Positions 7,815 to 14,243 are shown, counted from the first letter of the stretch. The stretch is DNA of 42,174 nucleotides from Oscillospiraceae bacterium (GCA_018265835.1 JABLYK010000018.1:1-42174); one strand, 5' to 3'. Translations and numbers: made by a program. The notes: generated from the letters alone by a model not told the origin.

Positions 7815-9407
7815 TTACAGCGCGTCGAAAATCGCGGCGCCTTTCGTTTTCAGCCAGCGGTAGGTGGCGACGGTGGCTGCGAGCACCAGCAGCGTGCAGA
7901 TGCCCACATACGGCAGCGGCGCAAGATACGGCGACAGCAGCGCGAAATACAGCACGGTCGGCGCGCCGGCGGCGAGGATGCCGATGAGCATCGTGAGCAT
8001 CACGGGCATATCCTGCTTGATCGGGCGGGTCTCGTCCGTCCAGTCGAAGTTCGGGCGGCGGAGATTTTCAATCAGACCGAGGTTCCCCATGAACCACGCA
8101 AACAGCAGCGGCAGGGCGAACATCAGAATGCCATACACAAAAGTGGGGCGAAATACCCACAAACACGCCAGCAAAAACAGGATCATTGGCGGGAAAGTGG
8201 CGGTGAAGTGCAGTCTCAGCTTCGCCTGCAGCACCTCCCAGCCGGTGACGGGCGCGCTGCGCACGATCCACAGGCTGCGCCCCTCGAGCGAGACACTCGG
8301 CGCGGTGAACAGCAGCATGCAGCAGAGGAACACCGCCGCGGCCGCCGCGAGCAGGGCAGAGGTGTTTCCGTTCGCGCCCATCGCCAGCAGCATGGCGCAC
8401 ACGTCCCTGCGGAAAATGACGAGCGCAACGGCTCCGGCCAGCAGGAATACGACAGTGAGACCGGCGTTGAGCAGGTACGCCGAGCTGGACAGCAGGCGTT
8501 TCCATTCGCGCCGCAGCAGCGCCTGCCGCGCGCCGGAGACTTTCAGTGCTTTTTCCCGGTACTCGATCTTGGCCAGCGCGTGCTTCGTTGTCGTGATGCG
8601 CAGGAAGAAAGCGGAGAGCACGGCGTATACCACGGCGAACCCGGCGAGACACAGCAGCACCGTCAGCAGCAGATGCGGCAGGCTTCCGTTGGCGATCGCG
8701 TCGCCGAGCCAGTAGAGCGGCGCGGCGGAACGCCACTGTGTGGCGGTCTGCACACCGGTGATGGCGAGCTGCTGCACGACGGCCATCAGCTTGTTGTAGC
8801 CGTAGAAATACGCCGCGAGAAACAGCAGCGAGAACACCGTCGCCACGAGCGACTTGCGCCGCACGCGCGCCGTGATGAGGGCGAGCAGCCAGCCGAGCAG
8901 CGACGAGCACGCGCACGCGAGCAGCGGCAGCCCAAGCGCCACCAGCAGGAACGCGATCACGCCCATGACCGGCAGGGGCGCGACCCGCAGCCACACCACG
9001 AGCGCCGGCACAATCACGAGCAGCCCGAAGATCAGGTTATACACCAGCAGCGACGCCATGCGCGACGCGAGGATCAGCCGCGGCGGGATCGGCATCGACA
9101 GCAGCAGCTCATTATCCTTGGCCTCAAAGAGCTGCGCCTTGGCCATGAAGGCGGAGAAGACGAACATCACCGCGAACGCCGCCAGACCCATCAGCGCGAA
9201 GTAGAACCACCCGATGCCTGCGGCGGAAAACGGCCCGGCCAACTCGCTGAAATACATGCCGAACAAAAACGCGAGGCATCCGAACGCATACAGCATCAGC
9301 AGCGCAAACCCGATGGAGCGGCCTTTGGAGGCCTTTTTTGCCCGGCTGCCGCCCGTGAACCACATGGCGTAGGCCAGCAGCCGGCTTTTCAGCAGAGCCT
9401 TAAACAT
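7815..9407 (-). CDS. ABC transporter permease, large multi-helix type
   Basis: A 530-residue membrane protein with about 12 hydrophobic segments, arranged as two halves separated by a charged region (EYREKALKVSGARQALLRREWKRL). This is the layout of ABC-2-like exporter permeases (Firmicutes 'putative ABC exporter' class). It overlaps the ATPase gene by 8 bases and must be its partner. Substrate is not evident; the unit also encodes an XRE regulator and a four-helix protein, as in many small clostridial export operons tied to antibiotic or peptide resistance. The last gene of the unit, ended by the terminator at 7768-7799. Confidence 0.85.
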   Translation of the reverse strand: MFKALLKSRLLAYAMWFTGGSRAKKASKGRSIGFALLMLYAFGCLAFLFGMYFSELAGPFSAAGIGWFYFALMGLAAFAVMFVFSAFMAKAQLFEAKDNELLLSMPIPPRLILASRMASLLVYNLIFGLLVIVPALVVWLRVAPLPVMGVIAFLLVALGLPLLACACSSLLGWLLALITARVRRKSLVATVFSLLFLAAYFYGYNKLMAVVQQLAITGVQTATQWRSAAPLYWLGDAIANGSLPHLLLTVLLCLAGFAVVYAVLSAFFLRITTTKHALAKIEYREKALKVSGARQALLRREWKRLLSSSAYLLNAGLTVVFLLAGAVALVIFRRDVCAMLLAMGANGNTSALLAAAAAVFLCCMLLFTAPSVSLEGRSLWIVRSAPVTGWEVLQAKLRLHFTATFPPMILFLLACLWVFRPTFVYGILMFALPLLFAWFMGNLGLIENLRRPNFDWTDETRPIKQDMPVMLTMLIGILAAGAPTVLYFALLSPYLAPLPYVGICTLLVLAATVATYRWLKTKGAAIFDAL

Positions 9408-10116
9408 TGGAAGCCTCCTCCAGCTCCAGGAACACGTCCTCCAGCGAGCTGTCCCCGCGTACTTCCTCCATCGTCCCGGCGGTCACGAGCTTGCCGCCGC
9501 GGATGATCGCCACGCGGTCGCAGAGCTTTTCGGCCACCTCCAGCACGTGCGTGGAGAAGAAGATCGCGCCGCCCTTGTCGCAGTGCTCACGCATGAGCTG
9601 CTTGAGCAGGTGCGCCGCCTTCGGATCGAGGCCGACGAATGGTTCGTCCATGATGATGAGCTTCGGATCGTGCAGCAGCGCCGAGATGAGAGCCAGCTTC
9701 TGCTTCATGCCGTGGGAATACGCGCTCACGGGCTGAGCGAGGTCGCCCGTCAGCTCAAACGCGTCCGCGTACCGCCGGATGCGCGCTTCGCGCTCCGCCT
9801 TCGGCACGGCGAAGATGTCCGCGATGAAGTTTAAGTACTGGATGCCGGACATGTATTCGTACAAATCGGGATTGTCGGGGATGTACGCGATGACGCGCTT
9901 GCAGGCGATGGGATCGTCCTGCACGCACGTACCGTTCACAAGCACGCGCCCCTCGTCCGGCCGCAGGATGCCGCAGCAGATTTTGATCGTCGTGGTTTTG
10001 CCGGCGCCGTTGTGACCGATGAAGCCGCAGATCTCGCCCGGCGCGATGGAAAGCGTCAGGTGATCGACGGCGGCCTTGTCGCCGTAGCGCTTGGTGATGT
10101 TTTCAATGTGGAGCAT
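9400..10116 (-). CDS. ABC transporter ATP-binding protein
   Basis: A 238-residue nucleotide-binding subunit. Walker A GHNGAGKT at residues 34-41, the signature as YSHGMKQK, Walker B LIIMDEP, then the D-loop GLDPKA and the switch His in FFSTH. The signature deviates from LSGGQ (SHGMK), as is common in the DrrA/BcrA/NatA exporter branch. It energises the downstream permease, with which it overlaps. A GGAGGAACCCC-type site precedes the ATG. Confidence 0.95.
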   Translation of the reverse strand: MLHIENITKRYGDKAAVDHLTLSIAPGEICGFIGHNGAGKTTTIKICCGILRPDEGRVLVNGTCVQDDPIACKRVIAYIPDNPDLYEYMSGIQYLNFIADIFAVPKAEREARIRRYADAFELTGDLAQPVSAYSHGMKQKLALISALLHDPKLIIMDEPFVGLDPKAAHLLKQLMREHCDKGGAIFFSTHVLEVAEKLCDRVAIIRGGKLVTAGTMEEVRGDSSLEDVFLELEEASNV

Positions 10117-10155
10117 AAGGGGTTCCTCCCGTGTAAAAATATGCGGTTGTCCGCG

Positions 10156-10353
10156 TCATTCCGTGTCCCAGAACAGATCGTCCAGCGTGCAGCCGAGGGT
10201 CTTGCAGATGGCGATGCAGAGCTTGACGGTGGGGTTGTAGTCGCCCTTTTCGATGGCGTTGATCGTCTGGCGCGATACGCCGACCGCTTCTGCCAGCTGC
10301 TGCTGCGACAAGTCGTGCGCCGCGCGCGCCGCCTTGAGCTTCAGGTTCTTCAT
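10156..10353 (-). CDS. XRE-family transcriptional regulator, 65 residues
   Basis: A compact Cro/CI-type helix-turn-helix protein with nothing beyond the DNA-binding domain: LSQQQLAEAVGVSRQTINAIEKG, then YNPTVKLCIAICKTLGCTLDDLFW. This matches the YozG/YgzD-type subfamily usually found with membrane proteins or ABC genes. It overlaps the upstream membrane-protein gene by 4 bases (ATGA), so the two are translationally coupled. Likely controls its own operon; see the palindrome at 10942-10959. Confidence 0.93.
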   Translation of the reverse strand: MKNLKLKAARAAHDLSQQQLAEAVGVSRQTINAIEKGDYNPTVKLCIAICKTLGCTLDDLFWDTE

Positions 10354-10889
10354 GCGTCCTCACGCTTACCCTGCCACACGCGGATGGCTGCTACAATCAG
10401 GATGACCAAAAACATTCCCCCGACCAGAAGGTTCACGCTGTGGTAGTTGAGCATCCCGTTTTCGACAATCGGATCATCGCCGGTGATCAGATTCCAGATG
10501 CCGATGCCGAGATTCAGCACCATCACGAGCGTGAAGATGCCGAGATAGGTGGCCGGGCGCTCGTTCACGGCAAAGTATGCGTCGTTCAAAATTGCCACGA
10601 CGGCGAACACCGTGACCGACAGAAACACGCCGAGAAAGCAGCCGGTGTAGGTGTCCCACAGGCGTGCGCCCGTCGCCAGCTCAAACAGTCCCCACGCCAG
10701 CAGATAGAACAGCACCGTGAAAAACGCGTACCGGTACGCCTTGCCGCGCGCGACCATCTGCCGCTCATCAAACTGCACGTTGGCGCATTTTCCGCGCCGC
10801 TTTGTAACGATTGCGAAGATGCCGCAGAACAGCATGACGAACAGAATTCCGACAATGACGCCAAGGACATAGGCAAGATTTTTTCCCAT
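10350..10889 (-). CDS. Four-helix membrane protein with FDERQ motif
   Basis: A 179-residue protein with transmembrane helices at roughly residues 5-27, 52-72, 83-102, 115-132 and 148-168. FDERQMVARGKAYRYAF lies on the cytoplasmic side after helix 1. This DERQ-RGKAYRYAF sequence recurs in clostridial membrane proteins encoded directly upstream of small XRE regulators. I recognise the arrangement but know no biochemical role. First gene of the four-gene unit; the ATG follows GGAGGCGGTCAAA. Confidence 0.85.
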   Translation of the reverse strand: MGKNLAYVLGVIVGILFVMLFCGIFAIVTKRRGKCANVQFDERQMVARGKAYRYAFFTVLFYLLAWGLFELATGARLWDTYTGCFLGVFLSVTVFAVVAILNDAYFAVNERPATYLGIFTLVMVLNLGIGIWNLITGDDPIVENGMLNYHSVNLLVGGMFLVILIVAAIRVWQGKREDA

Positions 10890-10918
10890 TTTGACCGCCT
10901 CCGAACTGAGATGGTCTG

Positions 10919-10947
10919 AGCATACTACGGAGGCGACAAAATGTCAA
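10919..10947 (-). promoter_or_regulatory. Promoter of the XRE/ABC operon
   Basis: On the minus strand: TTGACA (10942-10947), 17-base spacer, TATGCT (10919-10924), about 30 bases before the ATG at 10889. Confidence 0.78.
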
Positions 10948-10959
10948 GTATAATTTACA
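10942..10959. promoter_or_regulatory. Candidate XRE operator
   Basis: An 18-bp imperfect palindrome of form TGTnAAnTATAnTTnACA covers the -35 box of the operon promoter. Its size and placement suit repression by the small XRE protein encoded in the same operon. Inference only. Confidence 0.45.
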
Positions 10960-10985
10960 AAAAGTAAGATAAGTTTGAGATTCGC

Positions 10986-11306
10986 TCAGGCATCGCCGAG
11001 GATTTTCACCGCCGTACCGTAGGCGACGATCTCCGCCGCGCTCTGCATGAGCGAGCTGCTTCCGTAGCGGACGTTGACGATGGCGTCGGCCTCCAGCGCC
11101 TCGGCCTGATCGACCATGCGCTTGGTGGCGATGGCGCGCGCCTCGTTGAGCATTTCGGTATAGCTTTCGATTTCGCCGCCGACAAGCCCCTTGATGCTCG
11201 CCATAAAGTCCTTGCCGAAGTTTTTGGAATAGACCACCGTGCCCCGAACCAGGCTGATGGCCTCGATTTTTTTGCCGGGAATGGAATCAATATTGAGCAG
11301 CTTCAT
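10986..11306 (-). CDS. YbjQ/UPF0145 family protein
   Basis: A 106-residue protein of the YbjQ family (PF01906, 'putative heavy-metal-binding'). It forms pentameric ring assemblies in solved members; function unproven. Typical features: IEAISLVRGTVVYSKNFGKDF, EMLNEARAIATKRM, and the C-terminal AIVNVRYGSSS with EIVAYGTAV. Start is the ATG at 11306 after GGAGGAGAAGAAG; an earlier in-frame Met sits inside the merR gene. The merR frame runs 20 bases past this start, so the two are co-transcribed and probably coupled. Confidence 0.9.
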   Translation of the reverse strand: MKLLNIDSIPGKKIEAISLVRGTVVYSKNFGKDFMASIKGLVGGEIESYTEMLNEARAIATKRMVDQAEALEADAIVNVRYGSSSLMQSAAEIVAYGTAVKILGDA

Positions 11307-11928
11307 CTTCTTCTCCTCCTTCAATTTCACAGATGCGGGATCGCACGGCAAGCACCAGCCCGACGGTGAAGCCCAGACAAATCACGTCGATGATGACCGC
11401 GATTGCCACAGGCACCTCGTGTGCCGCCGCACCGACGATCACCAGCACGAACATGGCCGCGAACAGCGAGAGAAACAGTGCGGCCACGATCAGCGGCGCG
11501 ACCTTTTTTTGCCGCTTCCGGTCGCGGTTTGGATCGTGGAACTGCACGCCGCCCTGCTCCAGCGCGTCGAGCCGCTGCATCCACGCCTCCACATCCAGCG
11601 TTTCCAGCTCCGCGCCGCCGTGGGAGAGCTGGCGGCACACCTCGCGTGTCTGGGACAGCGTTCGTGACTGTGCCGCGAGCGCAATCATGTGCCGCTGCAT
11701 ACAGTCCGACAGCGAGAGCTGGCCGCTTTGCAGCCGGCGGATTTCATCCACCGGAATGCTGAGCCGCCGCAGCAGGCGGATGGTTTGCAGCGTGCGCACG
11801 TCCGCATCCGAATAGCTGCGGTAGCCGTTGCCGCTTTCGCGCGCAGGGCTCAGCAGCCCCTCCTCCTCGTAATAGCGGATGCTCTTTTTGCTCATGCCTA
11901 CGATCCGCTCCACCTCGTTGATGCGCAT
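11287..11928 (-). CDS. MerR-family regulator with two C-terminal transmembrane helices
   Basis: A 213-residue protein. The N-terminal winged helix-turn-helix begins RINEVERIVGMSKKSIRYYEEEGLLSP, followed by NGYRSYSDADVRTLQTIRLLRRLSIPVDEI, a classic MerR domain (residues 2-70). A helical dimerisation region follows. Residues about 142-164 and 171-194 form two hydrophobic helices with a short loop, so the regulator is probably tethered to the membrane. No Cys metal-binding loop of the MerR/CueR type is seen; the sensor input may come through the membrane part. It precedes ybjQ and is preceded by a MerR-type operator. Confidence 0.92.
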   Translation of the reverse strand: MRINEVERIVGMSKKSIRYYEEEGLLSPARESGNGYRSYSDADVRTLQTIRLLRRLSIPVDEIRRLQSGQLSLSDCMQRHMIALAAQSRTLSQTREVCRQLSHGGAELETLDVEAWMQRLDALEQGGVQFHDPNRDRKRQKKVAPLIVAALFLSLFAAMFVLVIVGAAAHEVPVAIAVIIDVICLGFTVGLVLAVRSRICEIEGGEEDEAAQY

Positions 11929-11951
11929 GGCGCGTCACCTCCTGTGCTCTC

Positions 11952-11982
11952 AGTGTGCACCTTCCAGCCGGGGGAAGGTCAA
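11952..11982 (-). promoter_or_regulatory. MerR-type promoter with 19-bp spacer and dyad operator
   Basis: On the minus strand: TTGACC (11977-11982), 19-base spacer, CACACT (11952-11957). A 21-bp dyad, ACCTTCC-N7-GGAAGGT (11959-11979), lies between the boxes. The overlong spacer and centred dyad are the hallmark of MerR-activated promoters, and the half-site ACCTTCC is that of CueR/ZntR-type operators. Indicates autoregulation of the merR-ybjQ unit. Confidence 0.9.
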
Positions 11983-12353
11983 GTGTTTTTTTGCGAATGT
12001 TCTGATTTTTTTCAGTTTCAGAATACCGCACCGCGCGGGCATGTGCAACGCTGAATTTCGATTTAAGGTTAACATAATTTTGCTACACATGGAATCTTTC
12101 GCCGAAACCGGTTAGAATTTCTGCGCTTCTGGCTTGCATCTATTAACATAATCCACATTTTCAACAGACTTTTCCACACGTCAGAACGGGCGCGCTGCAT
12201 TTCGCCGCCGCGTAAACGCGACGTCTCCATATCCGCTTCCCCGTTCTTCCTTACCCAGCCGCAGGTCAAGCCTGCGTCTGGGGGATACGGGGGTGCGCTT
12301 GCGAAGCGTGACGGATGAGGTGACGCGGGGAGCGAAATGCCGGGCGGCAATGA
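11983..12353. other. Gene-free spacer with long inverted repeat and motif pair
   Basis: No gene is supported. The left part is AT-rich and holds two copies of the RTTAACATAAT motif (12068-12078, 12142-12152). The right part, 12197-12340, is a 144-base imperfect inverted repeat (outer ends GCATTTCGC/GCGAAATGC, inner hairpin GCAGG/CCTGC). It looks like a small non-coding repeat element. Confidence 0.6.
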
Positions 12354-12397
12354 AAAAATCCACCGCAGACAAGTGCTTGTGTCTGCGGTGGATTTTT
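12354..12397. terminator. Terminator of the tetR-like gene
   Basis: Perfect 18-bp stem (AAAAATCCACCGCAGACA with its complement) and an 8-base loop, flanked by A and T tracts. Located 28 bases past the tetR stop on the minus strand. Confidence 0.92.
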
Positions 12398-12424
12398 CGG
12401 CGGTTTTGCAGGGGTGGAAGCGGG

Positions 12425-12994
12425 TTATACGGAGACGGAGTCGGCTGTGGGCGCGCTCAAACCGTCCAGAAGCTTCGGCAGCGCGCAGAGCGCAATGTCC
12501 AGTGCGCGCATATAATCGGTGGCCATATTATTGTTGACCCAATTGACCAGCATTCCGAACAGCATGTCCGTATACATGTGGATTACGGCGTCCAGATCCT
12601 CCTGCGCGATGTTTCGTTCCAGCGCATAGCGCGTGATGACGTTTTTCGCGCATTGATAGTTCGCCTGCCAGGAGAAGCGCTCCAGCTCCTCCTTGCCGTA
12701 GCCGTGATACATGTTCAGAATGACCTGCCGGTCACTTCCAAGATATTCGGCCAGCGACAGAAAGCCCTTGCGCACCGTGTCGAAATTGGCGCTGTCATCT
12801 ATGAATGCCTGCATCCGCTGCTGACACACATATTGCGTCAGATTATACACGTCGGTAAAGTAATAATAGAAGGTTTTGCGGCTGCAGCCTACCCGGTCGG
12901 TGATCATTTTGACGGTGATCCGGTCGATCGTATAGTCATTCAGCAGTTGGAGATAGGCATCGGCGATTGCTTTTCGGGTTCGATTTTTCTTCAT
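12425..12994 (-). CDS. TetR/AcrR-family regulator (DhaS-like)
   Basis: A 189-residue protein. The N-terminal helix-turn-helix reads RTRKAIADAYLQLLNDYTIDRITVKMITDRVGCSRKTFYYYFTDVYNL. The signature of a TetR recognition helix (SRKTFYYYF) is clear. The C-terminal ligand domain is of the type found in DhaS-like TetR proteins, with a final LFGMLVNWVNNNM helix. The ATG at 12994 is preceded by GGAGG at good spacing; a Met five codons earlier overlaps that site. The gene is divergent from the twin microprotein genes. GTAAC repeats sit in the shared region, so it is the obvious candidate to control them and itself. Confidence 0.9.
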   Translation of the reverse strand: MKKNRTRKAIADAYLQLLNDYTIDRITVKMITDRVGCSRKTFYYYFTDVYNLTQYVCQQRMQAFIDDSANFDTVRKGFLSLAEYLGSDRQVILNMYHGYGKEELERFSWQANYQCAKNVITRYALERNIAQEDLDAVIHMYTDMLFGMLVNWVNNNMATDYMRALDIALCALPKLLDGLSAPTADSVSV

Positions 12995-13065
12995 CCTGCA
13001 CGCCTCCATTCATAGTGTGACAATTCATACAAAAAGTGACAAGTTTCTTTTATTTTATCCCAAGT

Positions 13066-13115
13066 GTAACGGAAAATCATTGCCCAGTTTATCTGCAATT
13101 GTAACAAAAAGTGAC
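13066..13115. promoter_or_regulatory. GTAAC-type repeats between tetR and microprotein gene 1
   Basis: ACAAAAAGTGAC occurs at 13029-13040 and again at 13104-13115. GTAACGGAAAA lies at 13066 and GTAACAAAAAGTGAC at 13101. Similar elements recur before microprotein gene 2 (13456, 13478, 13488). They lie upstream of the -35 boxes and are good candidates for binding sites of the divergent TetR-like protein. Confidence 0.5.
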
Positions 13116-13135
13116 GTTTTCTTGAAAAAAGGGGC

Positions 13136-13164
13136 TTGCATAAAACCGCCAATTCTGGTAAAAT
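13136..13164 (+). promoter_or_regulatory. Promoter of microprotein gene 1
   Basis: TTGCAT (13136-13141), 17-base spacer, TAAAAT (13159-13164). Transcription would start at about 13171, exactly where the leader shared with gene 2 begins. Confidence 0.7.
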
Positions 13165-13171
13165 GCAAATC

Positions 13172-13235
13172 GTAACCGGGAAACCGACAACCATCCGGCT
13201 TCGGCCGGAAATCTTCAGAAAGGGGTAGTTTCAAC
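13172..13235 (+). promoter_or_regulatory. Conserved structured 5' leader, copy 1
   Basis: A 64-base leader nearly identical to 13547-13610 (two C/T changes). It starts GTAACCGGGAAACCGACAAC, holds a hairpin TCCGGC-TTCG-GCCGGA with a stable UUCG tetraloop, and ends with the ribosome binding site AAAGGGG about 10 bases before the ATG. The strict conservation, greater than that of the coding parts, suggests post-transcriptional control. Confidence 0.75.
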
Positions 13236-13355
13236 ATGCGTAATTTCGTAGTTTGGGGTCTGGAACTGGCTTCCGACATCCTCGGCGTTTGCCATGAGTA
13301 CAAAGCTCAGGCGATCGTTGACACCGTGCAGAGCTACATTCCGATGCCGCTGTAA
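13236..13355 (+). CDS. Microprotein 1 (39 residues), twin of the gene at 13611
   Basis: A short gene too small for routine prediction. It starts MRNFVVWGLELASDILGVC and ends SYIPMPL. The shared core with microprotein 2 is GL(E/D)LAS-x-IL-x-(V/I)C, followed by a charged patch (HEYKA / GEKKA) and an (A/E)IV helix. There is no signal peptide and no clear transmembrane helix; an amphipathic helix with one Cys is likely. Gene support: own promoter, leader with AAAGGGG, in-frame homology to the second copy with synonymous and conservative changes, and a dedicated terminator. Function unknown; a signalling or regulatory peptide is one possibility. Confidence 0.75.
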   Translation: MRNFVVWGLELASDILGVCHEYKAQAIVDTVQSYIPMPL

Positions 13356-13373
13356 GCCGTGTCAGACATGCAT

Positions 13374-13439
13374 GACCACCGCATCCGCGTGCTAAGGACT
13401 GCAGTGGCCGGAACCCCGGAGCTACGGCTCCGGGGTTTT
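13374..13439 (+). terminator. Conserved 3' element and terminator of microprotein gene 1
   Basis: The 24-mer beginning GACCACCGCATCCGCGTGCT (13374-13397) recurs at 13734-13757 with a single C/T change. It is followed by the terminator AACCCCGGAGC-TACG-GCTCCGGGGTTTT (13412-13439). The conserved 24-mer lies outside the terminator and is unexplained. Confidence 0.85.
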
Positions 13440-13511
13440 CATTTGATCGGTATGCGTAACAAAAGGCACATTTTTCGGTAACGGACAGTAACAAATTTGG
13501 GAACTTGCCCC

Positions 13512-13540
13512 TTGATTCCCGACTTTCGGTCTGCTATAAT
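13512..13540 (+). promoter_or_regulatory. Promoter of microprotein gene 2
   Basis: TTGATT (13512-13517), 17-base spacer, extended -10 TGCTATAAT (TATAAT at 13535-13540). GTAAC motifs at 13456, 13478 and 13488 lie just upstream, as for gene 1. Confidence 0.78.
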
Positions 13541-13546
13541 AAACCT

Positions 13547-13610
13547 GTAACCGGGAAACCGACAACCATCCGGCTTCGGCCGGAAATCTTTAGAAAGGGG
13601 TAGTTTTAAC
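13547..13610 (+). promoter_or_regulatory. Conserved structured 5' leader, copy 2
   Basis: Same 64-base leader as 13172-13235, including the UUCG-capped TCCGGC/GCCGGA hairpin and AAAGGGG site. It begins 7 bases after the -10 box, so nearly the whole transcript leader is conserved. Confidence 0.75.
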
Positions 13611-13721
13611 ATGGGTAAATTTATTCATTCCGGTCTGGATCTCGCTTCTTTTATTCTTGATATCTGCGGCGAGAAGAAGGCTATGGAGATTGTTGAAGCA
13701 ATCAGCAACAGCCTGTTCTAA
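13611..13721 (+). CDS. Microprotein 2 (36 residues), twin of the gene at 13236
   Basis: It starts MGKFIHSGLDLASFILDIC and ends ISNSLF. It shares the GL(D/E)LAS-x-IL-x-(I/V)C core with microprotein 1. The pattern suggests an amphipathic helix, a single conserved Cys at residue 19 (as in copy 1), a GEKKA charged turn and a second helix MEIVEAISN. The gene has its own extended -10 promoter, shared leader and a strong terminator. The paralogues have diverged more in protein than in leader sequence. No family is recognised. Confidence 0.75.
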   Translation: MGKFIHSGLDLASFILDICGEKKAMEIVEAISNSLF

Positions 13722-13733
13722 AGCAAAAGATTT

Positions 13734-13804
13734 GACCACTGCATCCGCGTGCTAAGGGTGTGGCGGTCGTCCCCCGGAGCTTTGCTCCGGGGGATTCTTT
13801 TTTC
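13734..13804 (+). terminator. Conserved 3' element and terminator of microprotein gene 2
   Basis: Contains GCATCCGCGTGCTAAGG, identical to the copy after gene 1. It is followed by CCCCCGGAGC-TTT-GCTCCGGGGG and a T-rich tail (13771-13804). Confidence 0.9.
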
Positions 13805-13810
13805 CGGAGA

Positions 13811-14002
13811 TTGAAAAAACCACGCACCGCAGTGCGTGGTTTTTCAGCCTGCAGGCAAACCGAACGTTCCTGCATAGAGACGCATGGGGCGGGTCTGGGA
13901 GGGGATTGGTTATCCCCTCCCAGCAATTTTGATCCGTCTGATACGGGACATTCAAAGAATGCCCCGTATCAGCATGCAAAGTGAAGACAGCTTGTCTTCA
14001 CT
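13811..14002. repeat. 192-bp tandem duplication, unit 1 (family B repeat)
   Basis: By eye identical to 14003-14194. It carries four stem-loops: CCACGCAC/GTGCGTGG with A/T tracts, CTGGGAGGGGAT/ATCCCCTCCCAG, TGATACGGG-CATTC/GAATG-CCCGTATCA, and AAAGTGAAGACA/TGTCTTCACTTT. The last three recur at 17548-17716 without the first. No coding function is credible. Confidence 0.93.
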
Positions 14003-14194
14003 TTGAAAAAACCACGCACCGCAGTGCGTGGTTTTTCAGCCTGCAGGCAAACCGAACGTTCCTGCATAGAGACGCATGGGGCGGGTCTGGGAGGGGATTG
14101 GTTATCCCCTCCCAGCAATTTTGATCCGTCTGATACGGGACATTCAAAGAATGCCCCGTATCAGCATGCAAAGTGAAGACAGCTTGTCTTCACT
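14003..14194. repeat. 192-bp tandem duplication, unit 2 (family B repeat)
   Basis: Direct copy of 13811-14002. A third start of the unit (the A-tract plus CCACGC hairpin) follows at 14195 and is the rplL terminator. The duplication therefore seems to have included a copy of that terminator. Perfect identity implies a recent event or ongoing correction. Confidence 0.93.
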
Positions 14195-14197
14195 TTG

Positions 14198-14229
14198 AAA
14201 AAACCACGCGCTGCGGTGCGTGGTTTTTT
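14198..14229 (-). terminator. Terminator of the rplJ-rplL operon
   Basis: AAAAAACCACGC/GCGTGGTTTTTT stem, 15 bases past the rplL stop on the minus strand. It is nearly the same as the first hairpin of each 192-bp unit. Confidence 0.9.
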
Positions 14230-14243
14230 GTGTGTAAGCAAAC

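Noticed and set aside
7524..9506. Long plus-strand open frame across the ABC permease
   Set aside because: Very rich in Arg, Gln, His and Glu, with no domain and no ribosome site; it is the antisense shadow of the permease caused by high third-position GC.
12142..12180. Replication origin with DnaA boxes
   Set aside because: Two DnaA-box-like sequences (TAATCCACA, TTTTCCACA) lie close together, but there is no dnaA or dnaN gene, no box cluster and no AT-rich unwinding element of note.
13236..13721. Type I toxin-antitoxin pair
   Set aside because: The peptides are not strongly hydrophobic, each lacks a clear TM helix, and no convergent antisense promoter is evident; left as unknown function.
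13702..13979. Minus-strand short frames within the family B repeats
   Set aside because: They run through hairpins in repeated DNA and have no ribosome site; such frames recur in every copy because of the repeat itself.
13811..14194. CRISPR array
   Set aside because: Only two 192-bp direct units with internal hairpins, no short repeats with unique spacers and no cas genes.
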